In this document: positions 25,266-32,200 of the stretch, in pieces
Position numbering within the stretch: the first letter of the stretch is position 1
How the letters are laid out: each line of letters starts with the position of its first letter
Source: JAICLK01 sp963810525
Lineage (GTDB): Bacteria; Patescibacteriota; Saccharimonadia; Saccharimonadales; UBA4665
Reading direction: 5' to 3'
Assembly (NCBI GenBank): GCA_963810525.1
Contig: CAWENB010000003.1
Location: forward strand, 682,001-746,000
Length of the DNA: 64,000 nt
Translations under genes and position numbers: made by a program
The notes under the pieces: generated by a model
Database searches by the model: none
What the model was told of the DNA's origin: nothing
The model's input: the letters and a program-made list of their open reading frames with translations, nothing else

Positions 25266-25741
25266 CTGAAAAGCTGATTACAATAAGCATTATAAACTTA
25301 TAATGCAATAATGTCAATATTATGACACAAAGCCTGAAGAAAACTACACGTTGCTGCAATTAAACCAAAGGAGAGAATATATGAAAGGACTTTGGGAGGG
25401 TGTCGTCGACACGTCCAAAGTAGATTTGATAGACATCGAGAGGAACTGGTAATCTCCGCCAGGTAGCGTGAAAAGGACTTCTTGCGCCGAAGCCCAACTT
25501 CGTATTCTTTCTCATGGAAGAGCGATTGCCTGTACTTCGATATCGGCAAGGACGATGATTGGAGCAAGGGTTGCGCAGGATCAAATCCGCAGCCGTCGCC
25601 AACGACTATCGATATCGTAAAGAAGGAATTTTTAGGGCTATGTTGCTTTCTGGCGCGACGTGACTGCGGGGGAGTGCATAGCCAGAAGCAAAGTTTTATG
25701 CTATACTTGATGTCCGGTAGACCTTTTAAAGGTTACCAATC
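25266..25741 (+). other. 476-bp region with only small or decayed ORFs
   Basis: It holds the small ORF listed next. A stretch (25515-25673) whose best frame is interrupted by TGA reads like coding sequence (EERLPVLRYRQGR, stop, LEQGLRRIKSAAVANDYRY). An extended -10, TGCTATACT, near 25699 serves the next gene. A decayed small gene is possible but not identifiable. Confidence 0.35.
25381..25452 (+). CDS. Possible small ORF (23 codons) with strong SD
   Basis: ATG with AAAGGAGAG 6 nt upstream, reading MKGLWEGVVDTSKVDLIDIE and three more residues before TAA. The SD is among the best in the window. The ORF may be a genuine small peptide or the start of a truncated gene, because possible coding sequence in other frames follows. 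Confidence 0.3.
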   Translation: MKGLWEGVVDTSKVDLIDIERNW

Positions 25742-26497
25742 ATGCTAGAATTTTGTAGAATAATTTTTTTGAACGCCTGGCGTGGTACGCGGCGAGCCAA
25801 TGTCTTGCCGGCCATCGTTTTGACGTTCGCGAGCATCGGCGTGCTGCTTATCGGCAGCAACGCTTCTGCCAGTACGTCGGCAGCGAATGCGGTCCGGGCT
25901 ATCGGTAAAACTGTTGCAACCCAGACTCACCACATGGCGCAGCAGTTGTCACTGGTACCAACGAGTAGTAATACTCCTGCTTCTGAAGACAAGCAGGTGC
26001 CCGATTCAACCTCGAAGCAAAAGTCAAGTGACTCAAGTAGTAAAACGAGCCAATCGACGCAAAACAGTGACAAACCGTCCGCAAATGCAAACAATCCTTC
26101 GACGCCGGCGACAAGCGTGCAGTTGAGTGAAGATCAGCCGACTTGCCAGCAAGGACAGGTGGAATTTATAATCAACTCGGCACTGTTGAATTTACCTTCT
26201 CCGGTAACATCCGCCGCGGGCAACGCATCGTGGCAATGGGAGTCACGTATCGATAGCGGTACCAATTCTTCAGGTACGTTTCCGGTGAGCGATGCCGAAT
26301 CGACTCAGGCGGTCGCGACCGGAGCGACCCAGATAACAGTTACCGGCAATCAATCAGGACCACTTTTAAGTACGCCGGCAAACCAAAATTACGCGTATAG
26401 TTTTCGTTTACATATCGTGTATAACTCAATCGACTACACTTCCGATTGGGTCCACGTTCCGCAGGCAAGCGCTACCGTTTGCCCGCCGCAGAATTAA
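25742..26497 (+). CDS. Secreted or membrane-anchored hypothetical protein
   Basis: 251 residues. A basic N-terminus and hydrophobic segment (about residues 20-40, ending SNASAS) act as a signal peptide or anchor. A Ser/Thr/Asn/Lys-rich linker spans about residues 75-130, then a globular C-terminal domain of about 120 residues with two Cys (TCQQGQVEF and ATVCPPQ) that could form a disulfide. An extended -10 lies about 35 nt upstream. The family was not recognised. Confidence 0.6.
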   Translation: MLEFCRIIFLNAWRGTRRANVLPAIVLTFASIGVLLIGSNASASTSAANAVRAIGKTVATQTHHMAQQLSLVPTSSNTPASEDKQVPDSTSKQKSSDSSSKTSQSTQNSDKPSANANNPSTPATSVQLSEDQPTCQQGQVEFIINSALLNLPSPVTSAAGNASWQWESRIDSGTNSSGTFPVSDAESTQAVATGATQITVTGNQSGPLLSTPANQNYAYSFRLHIVYNSIDYTSDWVHVPQASATVCPPQN

Positions 26498-26538
26498 ATT
26501 TGAAATCCCAGGGCCCGGACGATAGCGAGTTAAAACCG

Positions 26539-27363
26539 TCAGGAGTCTTCGATGTCGGTGACGCGTCCCAAATCGACCTTTGGCGGATTGGCCTGCAACC
26601 AGAGCATCTCAAAGAAGGTGCGTTGAAATTGAGCGATGTCTTTGTTGTAGATCTCGATGCCGAAAATTTCACCCTCGTGCCAGTTATAGTAGGCAACCAC
26701 GTCGTCGTAGATGTCGACTTCAAATTTGATCGGGAACTTCGCCGAATCGAGGACTCTTGAAACGTGAGCTTTGGGGACCACACCGGGATTCCGTTCATGC
26801 CACAAGTTGCTGCGTTCTAAGAAGTGCTCGTCGAGTAGAATTCGGCAGCGCCATTCGCCGTCGTTCCAACGGTCAGTCCAACGCTTAAAGAACGCGTCAC
26901 CGGTGGTGTCCTGCATCGGCCCATGCATTATGCTCAGAATATCGTGCCTGGCTCGGAACAGGTTCCATTGCATTTGACGGATACCTTCAGGCCCTTGATA
27001 AAACTGTACGCGCGTTGCCGGGCTAGACAGACTGTTGCGGGCCAGAGTTTGTTCGATAAGGCCAAGCTCATTCTGCAGGCTTTTGAGTTCCTGTTCCTTC
27101 TGACTAATAAGTATGTTGAGATTTGCAATCGGGGCAGCCTTGATGACACCGCGCTTATAGTGACTTTCGACTTCGATAAGGTTTGACGACAGTAGTTGGT
27201 CGATAAGGCGATAGATGCGGGTGCGTTCGACGCGGGAATTTCGCGAAAGTTCAGAAATGGTTTGCGGGCCGTGGGTGTGCAGCGCAAGGTAAATGTCGGC
27301 AATTTCCTTATCCAGACCGAGCTGAGCGAAGTAGGCTCGGACAGCATTCGTATCTGTAAGCAT
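26539..27363 (-). CDS. TrmB-family transcriptional regulator
   Basis: About 274 residues. The N-terminal winged helix (AYFAQLGLDKEIADIYLAL, TISELSRNSRVERTRIYRLIDQL) is typical of TrmB-type regulators, followed by a coiled coil (ISQKEQELKSLQNELGLIEQ) and a C-terminal effector-like domain. ATG 27363 is chosen because the -10 (TGCTATACT, minus strand, ending at 27370) predicts transcription starting there, so it is leaderless. A palindrome covers its -35, suggesting autoregulation. It is divergent from the 27442 gene. Sugar binding is typical of the family but unproven here. Confidence 0.82.
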   Translation of the reverse strand: MLTDTNAVRAYFAQLGLDKEIADIYLALHTHGPQTISELSRNSRVERTRIYRLIDQLLSSNLIEVESHYKRGVIKAAPIANLNILISQKEQELKSLQNELGLIEQTLARNSLSSPATRVQFYQGPEGIRQMQWNLFRARHDILSIMHGPMQDTTGDAFFKRWTDRWNDGEWRCRILLDEHFLERSNLWHERNPGVVPKAHVSRVLDSAKFPIKFEVDIYDDVVAYYNWHEGEIFGIEIYNKDIAQFQRTFFEMLWLQANPPKVDLGRVTDIEDS

Positions 27364-27369
27364 GAGCAT

Positions 27370-27453
27370 AGTATAGCAGTTGTGCAAAAATTGCACAACA
27401 GTTTTACACAAAGCTACCACAAGTGTTAAAGTTTCTGTGCAATGAAATGCACA
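27370..27453. promoter_or_regulatory. Divergent promoters with two TGTGCA palindromes (probable TrmB operators)
   Basis: TTGTGCAAAAATTGCACAA (27380-27398) covers the -35 (TTGTGC) of the regulator, with a 17-nt spacer to TATACT. TGTGCA-6-TGCACA (27436-27453) spans the transcription and translation start of the rightward gene, whose promoter is TTTACA (27403-27408), an 18-nt spacer and TAAAGT (27427-27432). The shared TGTGCA/TGCACA half-sites point to one repressor acting on both genes. Confidence 0.7.
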
Positions 27454-28227
27454 ACAACGAATCAAGAGTTAGAGACTTTAATTCAAAGCGGCGAAACACT
27501 AGGCGAACCGGAATTCATAAGCAACGGCTCGGCGCCATATGAGGTTTATCCGGTCATTCCGCGCGAGTCTGACACGACAGGCAATACCGTGTTATGGCGC
27601 GTGCCAAAGTGGACAGAGCCAATCAGTGTAATCGGCCAGCTTGCGATGAATATGCGGGTCGTAGCAGGTGGCGGTGAAATTGTAGTCTATGGTATCAACG
27701 GAGATCGTCGTATTCATCACATTTCTCCCGGCATGGGCGGAGTTGCGATTAGAGAAGGCGAAACGTATCAGATCCTATCGGCAAGTCACGATGCTCCACT
27801 TGTCGTACGCGACCGGGCTGAACCGCCATATCGACTCGGCGATGAGATATCGCTTGCGGTTGCAAGAGATACAGAGATACGGCTTCATACAGATGCAACG
27901 TATTTAATTTGGAACCCTCGACGACCGGGCGAGGGTGAAACGGCCGGAGCATGGTGGCTTGTCCTGCTGGATGAACATGATACGACCGATTACAATCGGG
28001 CGCGCGCAGGCCAGGCAAAATTTCGCGGCGATCCGCCTCATTGGCACGCGGCGGCTCAACGTGTCGGGCAGCAAAACGTCTGGCCGGTCAACGTGCGAAA
28101 ACTTGACGGAAGACTCGACGTAGTGCCGCATAAACAAGCAGTTAATGCTGTTGCTGGTAATATCCCTGTTTTCCGAATTCAAGAAGATGCCCTAATTTTT
28201 AAAGCCATACAAGATACGACCGATTGA
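27442..28227 (+). CDS. Hypothetical protein, probable target of the adjacent TrmB regulator
   Basis: 261 residues, soluble, without a signal peptide. It is rich in Trp, His and Val, with strand-forming stretches (VIGQLAMNMRVVAGGGEIVVYG, split by loops) and HWHAAAQRVGQQNVW. A cupin-like beta-barrel is conceivable but no motif proves it. The start codon lies inside the second operator palindrome and the mRNA appears leaderless. Expression is probably repressed by the divergent regulator. The function is unknown. Confidence 0.55.
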   Translation: MKCTTTNQELETLIQSGETLGEPEFISNGSAPYEVYPVIPRESDTTGNTVLWRVPKWTEPISVIGQLAMNMRVVAGGGEIVVYGINGDRRIHHISPGMGGVAIREGETYQILSASHDAPLVVRDRAEPPYRLGDEISLAVARDTEIRLHTDATYLIWNPRRPGEGETAGAWWLVLLDEHDTTDYNRARAGQAKFRGDPPHWHAAAQRVGQQNVWPVNVRKLDGRLDVVPHKQAVNAVAGNIPVFRIQEDALIFKAIQDTTD

Positions 28228-28329
28228 TGACATACCTGGGGCGGGGCATATTGCCCCCTTGTGTCACGAAGCGCGTTTTATCATATATAATGAAAAGCAT
28301 AAGTCAGCGGTTTAAGGAGGGTGGCTTAC

Positions 28330-28812
28330 ATGGAAAAAGCTTTATTTGCCGCCGGATGTTTTTGGGGAGTGCAGTATTACTTCGACGAAGTTCCGGGCGT
28401 GGTCAAGACGACCGTTGGCTACACAGGCGGCCAAACCAAGAATCCGACGTATTGGGAGGTGGCTTCGCACGGCACGGGGCATGCCGAGTCGATCCTGATT
28501 GAGTTTGATCCGGTAAAGGTAAGCTTCGAAACGCTGCTCAAACACTTTTTCCGCATGCACAACCCGACGCAGTTGAATCGCCAAGGACCGGATGTAGGTG
28601 ACGAGTACCGCTCGGCGATTTTTTACTTTGACGACGCCCAAAAAGCCGCAGCCGAAAAAGTCAGAGATGCAGTGCAGATAAACTGCAAAGATCCGATTGT
28701 CACGCAGATAGTTCCGGCCGACACCTTCTATGAGGCTGAGGCCGAGCACCAGAAATTCACTGACCGTACTGGCATCGGCATGTGTCATATCCCCTACAGC
28801 CCGGTTTCATGA
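28330..28812 (+). CDS. msrA: Peptide methionine-S-sulfoxide reductase MsrA
   Basis: MsrA repairs oxidised methionine. The active site GCFWG (Cys10) follows MEKALFAA, with VGYTGG, HAESILIEFDP and the HNPTQLNRQGPDVGDEYRSAIF block complete. At 160 residues it is a minimal MsrA without an MsrB fusion. ATG 28330 is preferred over GTG 28321 since AAGGAGG lies 9 nt upstream. It is next to the heliorhodopsin gene in the same orientation. Confidence 0.95.
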   Translation: MEKALFAAGCFWGVQYYFDEVPGVVKTTVGYTGGQTKNPTYWEVASHGTGHAESILIEFDPVKVSFETLLKHFFRMHNPTQLNRQGPDVGDEYRSAIFYFDDAQKAAAEKVRDAVQINCKDPIVTQIVPADTFYEAEAEHQKFTDRTGIGMCHIPYSPVS

Positions 28813-29010
28813 TCAGGGAAAATGCAGCCCGAGCACGAACTCATTTCGTACCCGGCGCGATGAGAATGCTGTTTGACATGAGCGTCACAAAAATACTCCG
28901 ACCGCATCGGCATGTTCAATTTCGTACGCGCCGATCGCCAAGTCAGGAGAGGAGGGCGACTCGAGCACAACTCCATAGTTTGATTGACTCTTAGGTTTCG
29001 GCTGGGAAAA

Positions 29011-29019
29011 TGCTATAGT
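29011..29019 (+). promoter_or_regulatory. Extended -10 of the heliorhodopsin gene
   Basis: TGCTATAGT lies 9 nt upstream of the ATG at 29029, so a near-leaderless mRNA is predicted. The 28813-29010 interval upstream shows no gene. Confidence 0.55.
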
Positions 29020-29028
29020 TGTACAAAT

Positions 29029-29847
29029 ATGGCAACCAAAACACCGGCGAAATCATCGCGCAAACCGGCGCCCGCTATCGTAGCTGCTCAATTACGGCAA
29101 TGGAACAAATGGATTGCGGCTGCCTTTGCAGTGCAGGCCGTCGTGATTTTGATTCTCAGCGCCACGCGACTGCTGCCGGTTACGGTCAGCTATCCCGGTC
29201 TCGACACGCTGCAAACGCAGGCGCAAGGGCATACGGTGCTGGCGACCGGCTCGCAGCGTTTGTTTGATATTAATCTCGCATTCGTGGTTGCGGCGTTCCT
29301 TTTGATAGCGGCGATTGCGCACGGCCTGTTATCGACAAAGCTACGGGCGCAGTATGAGCGGGAACTAAAGCGGGGCGTCAACACGGTACGATGGCTCGAG
29401 TACGGCATAAGTGGCGGCATTATGATGGCGGCAATCGGGCTGGTGATTGGTGTGCGAGACTTGGTGACGCTTATCCTGATGTTCGGTTTGACGGCGGTGA
29501 TGTATCTGCTTGGATGGATTATGGAAACACAAAATCAAGGGGCCGGACGGGTGAACTGGTTGATCTATATCATCGGCTGCACTGCCGGCGCTTTGGCATG
29601 GGTCGTGCCGACAATTTACCTCATTAGCGGAGCGGTCTACGGCTACGCCGGGCCGACGTACACGTACTTGGTTTACGGGAGTATGTTGGTATTATTCGCT
29701 GGCTTTATGATCAACTTGTACATGCAATCCAAAAAAACTGGAAATTGGGCAAACTATCTGTATGCTGAGCGTATGTATATGCTGCTGAGCATACTGACAA
29801 AAACGATTCTGGCTTGGCTGATCTTTGCAGGCACTTTACGCCCCTGA
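29029..29847 (+). CDS. Heliorhodopsin
   Basis: 272 residues with seven membrane helices. The last helix carries the retinal-binding lysine (Lys258) in ERMYMLLSILTKTILAW, preceded by GNWANYL. Helix 3 carries the counterion Glu124 in RWLEYGISGG. Both blocks match known heliorhodopsins (family pattern WSNYL..ER.Y..LS...K..LAW and RW.EYS.S). His98 in AIAHGLLS corresponds to one of two conserved family histidines; the helix-1 histidine is replaced by a small residue. The N-terminus is long and basic, consistent with the inverted (N-in) topology. No carotenoid or retinal synthesis gene is in the window. The role is probably light sensing rather than ion pumping. Confidence 0.93.
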   Translation: MATKTPAKSSRKPAPAIVAAQLRQWNKWIAAAFAVQAVVILILSATRLLPVTVSYPGLDTLQTQAQGHTVLATGSQRLFDINLAFVVAAFLLIAAIAHGLLSTKLRAQYERELKRGVNTVRWLEYGISGGIMMAAIGLVIGVRDLVTLILMFGLTAVMYLLGWIMETQNQGAGRVNWLIYIIGCTAGALAWVVPTIYLISGAVYGYAGPTYTYLVYGSMLVLFAGFMINLYMQSKKTGNWANYLYAERMYMLLSILTKTILAWLIFAGTLRP

Positions 29848-29851
29848 CACG

Positions 29852-30484
29852 ATGAGTCGTAAGATTATTATCTTTGATCTCGATGGAACACTCGCCGACA
29901 GTTTCGGATTTGTTACGAAATATCTGGCAGAGCAGGCAGGTGAGCCGGGCATGACACTAGAGGAGCGAAAGAAGCAATTCGGAGGCTTGTCAATCCGCAA
30001 TATGGCCGAAAAGCTGGGGATTCCATATTGGCGGCGGGTGTGGCTATTCTTTCATGGGCGGCGAGTAATGACCAAAAATATCACCAAGATTAAGCCTTTC
30101 GATGGCATTGAGCCAGTTCTCCGGGAGCTGCATGAACAGGGTTATGAATTCTTCGCCGTCAGTTCCAATCGTAATGAAAACATCCGCTTGTTCTTGCGAG
30201 AACACGGGCTGCTCGACTACTTCTCCAAAACTCAGGGCAGCGCGAGCATTGTCGGCAAAACGATGGCGCTGCGCAAGCTGCTGTGGCAGCGGGAAGTCAG
30301 TGCCAAGGACTGTGTATATGTGGGCGACGAAGTGGGAGACATGGTGGCCGCCAGACGACTTCATATCCGAACTGTAGCCGTGTCGTGGGGGTATAACACG
30401 GTGTCGGCATTGGGCGCCCGGAAGCCGTCGGCTATCGCTAAGACTCCGGCCGACCTGATCAAGATTTTGGGCGTTAAAAAATAA
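29852..30484 (+). CDS. HAD-superfamily phosphatase (phosphoglycolate phosphatase-like)
   Basis: 210 residues with motif I FDLDGTLADS (Asp9/Asp11), motif II VSSNRNEN, motif III Lys region (KTMALRKLL) and motif IV YVGDEVGDMVAARR. It starts 4 nt after the heliorhodopsin stop, so the two are almost certainly cotranscribed. Related HAD proteins remove phosphate from phosphoglycolate or other small metabolites; the substrate is not deducible. It is one of two HAD enzymes in the window. Confidence 0.85.
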   Translation: MSRKIIIFDLDGTLADSFGFVTKYLAEQAGEPGMTLEERKKQFGGLSIRNMAEKLGIPYWRRVWLFFHGRRVMTKNITKIKPFDGIEPVLRELHEQGYEFFAVSSNRNENIRLFLREHGLLDYFSKTQGSASIVGKTMALRKLLWQREVSAKDCVYVGDEVGDMVAARRLHIRTVAVSWGYNTVSALGARKPSAIAKTPADLIKILGVKK

Positions 30485-30716
30485 ACAGGACTTGCGCTTG
30501 AAGCCACATTTTGTCCCAAAGCGAATCGACCATGCCGAATACGCTTATTGGTTTCGGCAATACTAGACGATTTTTGGACATGGCGTAACGCCATCCCCGG
30601 GTCGTCGCGCTCTACTCGTGAAAGTAGATTAGGAATATTTCGTGAGTGAAGTCGGTGAACTGCAATGTCTAAGTCACGTCATATGCTACGGCGGATGATC
30701 GACGCACTGACGGTTA

Positions 30717-30747
30717 TGACATAAGTATATGTCACGTGAGGTACAAT
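30717..30747 (+). promoter_or_regulatory. Promoter with overlapping inverted repeat before the PD-(D/E)XK gene
   Basis: TGACATA, 4 nt, TATGTCA (30717-30734) covers the expected -35 of a -10 TACAAT (30742-30747) that ends 7 nt before the ATG at 30755. It is a candidate operator for an unidentified repressor. Confidence 0.45.
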
Positions 30748-30754
30748 AAGAGAG

Positions 30755-31540
30755 ATGAATTATTGGAGGGAACGGAGCCAGCCGTACAAGCCCGGCCAGG
30801 TGGCGACGTATAAAGTCAGCCGAAGCAAAATCGAGCTGTATATGCAGTGCCCGCGCTGTTTTTGGCTGGATGCGCGGCTTAAAATTACACGGCCGAACAG
30901 TCCGCCGTTCAACATCAACAAAGCCATTGACGAGCTTCTCAAGAAAGAATTTGACACCTATCGCTCGAAAGGTGAAGCACATCCGCTAATGACTGAATTC
31001 AAAGTAGAAGCGGTGCCATTTGTGCATGCCGATCTTGACAAGTGGCGTGAGAATTTCGTGGGGGTGGCAACGCTGCACGAACCGACCAATCTGCACGTAT
31101 TCGGCGCGGTCGATGATTTGTGGATCAACCCGGCCGGCGAAGTCATCGTGGTCGACTACAAAGCCACAGCCAAAGACAAGGATGTGGATATTAACTCAGA
31201 CTGGCAAATCAGCTATAAGCGCCAGATGGAAGTGTACCAATGGCTGCTGCGCCAGAACGGGTTCAAAGTGAATGATACCGGTTACTTCGTGTACTGCAAC
31301 GGCCGGCTAGATCTCGACGGTTTCAATAATCGCGTGGAGTTCAAGACGAAGATCATCCCGTACATCGGCGACGATTCGTGGGTTGAACCGACGCTTATCA
31401 AAATGAAAGAGTGCATGGAGGGCGACATGCCTCCCGTCGGCACTGCTGCCATGGGCGGCCCGTGTGACTTCTGTACCTATGCCCGTGCCCGCACGGAGCT
31501 GACTATGGAAGCTTTACGGAATAAAAAAGCAAAATACTAA
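30755..31540 (+). CDS. PD-(D/E)XK superfamily nuclease (RecB/AddB/Cas4-like) with two CxxC motifs
   Basis: 261 residues. The nuclease core is visible as FGAVDDLWI (Asp120) and VVDYKAT (Asp134, Lys136), followed by QMEVYQWLL (motif QxxxY). Cys32 and Cys35 (CPRC) and Cys237 and Cys240 (CDFC) flank the domain and could bind an Fe-S cluster or zinc, as in AddB and Cas4. It stands alone, with no helicase or CRISPR partner. The mRNA is probably leaderless and the promoter has an operator-like repeat. A DNA repair or nucleic-acid processing role is inferred. Confidence 0.82.
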   Translation: MNYWRERSQPYKPGQVATYKVSRSKIELYMQCPRCFWLDARLKITRPNSPPFNINKAIDELLKKEFDTYRSKGEAHPLMTEFKVEAVPFVHADLDKWRENFVGVATLHEPTNLHVFGAVDDLWINPAGEVIVVDYKATAKDKDVDINSDWQISYKRQMEVYQWLLRQNGFKVNDTGYFVYCNGRLDLDGFNNRVEFKTKIIPYIGDDSWVEPTLIKMKECMEGDMPPVGTAAMGGPCDFCTYARARTELTMEALRNKKAKY

Positions 31541-31543
31541 AAC

Positions 31544-31741
31544 ATGGAAATTGTAACTTCGGTGCGTCCAGATTATTTTGACTGGAAAGGCAGGGGCTAT
31601 GCTTACGAAAGAGTTGTATCGGTCAGGTAAATCGGTGGAGACCCCGATGATATTATTGGCGAACGGTATACGCCTCATTTGGATGAGCGCAAATTAACGC
31701 TGCCGGCAACCATTGGCCGGGGGTTTACCAATAAATTGTAA
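31544..31741 (+). pseudogene. Small ORF interrupted by an in-frame TAA
   Basis: One frame of 65 codons reads MEIVTSVRPDYFDWKGRGYA...VVSVR, then TAA (31628-31630), then IGGDPDDIIGERYTPHLDER and so on to a second TAA at 31739. Both halves have protein-like composition in the same frame. A nonsense change or local sequence error in a small gene is likely. No family is recognised. Confidence 0.4.
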
Positions 31742-31772
31742 TCTTTTCAGCCGCTACTTGGCCGGCTATTCT

Positions 31773-32042
31773 ATGGCGAATGACATATGGCCGTTCGCTG
31801 ATGTTGAGGGATTATCAAGAGCAGATAAATTAGCAATAGGAAGCATCGGTCTGGTGCACGTGACCGGCATTGGTGTTGTACACACTATTGGTTATGGCAT
31901 TGGTCACGAAGGTTTGCAGATCTTGTCCGGGCGTGGCGAGTTGGGTTTTGCCGAAAACTATCGCGTGCTGGAGTTTTATTCCCGACACTTTGGTGGAGAG
32001 GCTGCCCTCTTTGAGGCGCCGCTTGCAAACGGCGATGAGTAG
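31773..32042 (+). CDS. Small hypothetical protein
   Basis: An ATG at 31773 gives 89 residues beginning MANDIWPFADVEGLSRADKL, with a Gly/Ile/His-rich middle (GLVHVTGIGVVHTIGYGIGH) and an acidic end. A longer frame starting at 31713 has no better start. There is no SD, no clear promoter and no recognised family. Its average composition is protein-like, so it is kept at low confidence. Confidence 0.4.
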   Translation: MANDIWPFADVEGLSRADKLAIGSIGLVHVTGIGVVHTIGYGIGHEGLQILSGRGELGFAENYRVLEFYSRHFGGEAALFEAPLANGDE

Positions 32043-32070
32043 ATGGGGGCGTTCCACCTTTAGTGATACC

Positions 32071-32079
32071 TGCTATAAT
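32071..32079 (+). promoter_or_regulatory. Extended -10 promoter of the serS leader
   Basis: TGCTATAAT lies 9 nt before the leader-peptide ATG. The predicted RNA starts near 32086, about 115 nt before serS. Confidence 0.7.
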
Positions 32080-32088
32080 GGCTCCGTA

Positions 32089-32148
32089 ATGCCCGTTGTG
32101 AAGAGTTTGGTTTCGGCGATTTCACGCTCATCGGCCGGTGGCCGGTAG
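32089..32148 (+). CDS. Serine-rich leader peptide of serS (19 codons)
   Basis: The peptide MPVVKSLVSAISRSSAGGR has five Ser in 19 residues (codons AGT, TCG, TCA, TCA, TCG). The last two Ser codons (32128-32133) enter the 5' arm of an intrinsic terminator, and the stop codon lies at the end of its 3' arm. The ORF begins 9 nt after a TATAAT and ends 52 nt before seryl-tRNA synthetase. A ribosome stalled at the Ser codons would mask the terminator's 5' arm and allow read-through into serS. That mechanism is inference from the layout. Confidence 0.78.
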   Translation: MPVVKSLVSAISRSSAGGR

Positions 32149-32155
32149 TTTTTTT
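32130..32155 (+). terminator. Intrinsic terminator (attenuator) between promoter and serS
   Basis: ATCGGCC, a GGT loop and GGCCGGT form a 7-bp stem with one T-G pair, followed by AG and seven T. It lies inside the serS leader, downstream of the only visible promoter, so serS expression must pass through it. Confidence 0.82.
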
Positions 32156-32200
32156 ATTCCTAGTTCAAAATCAACCACTAACTTCTAAAAAGAAGGAAAT

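Noticed and set aside
30755..31540. Cas4 of a CRISPR system
   Set aside because: No other cas gene and no repeat-spacer array are present; Cys spacing is 2+2 rather than the Cas4 pattern of 1+3.
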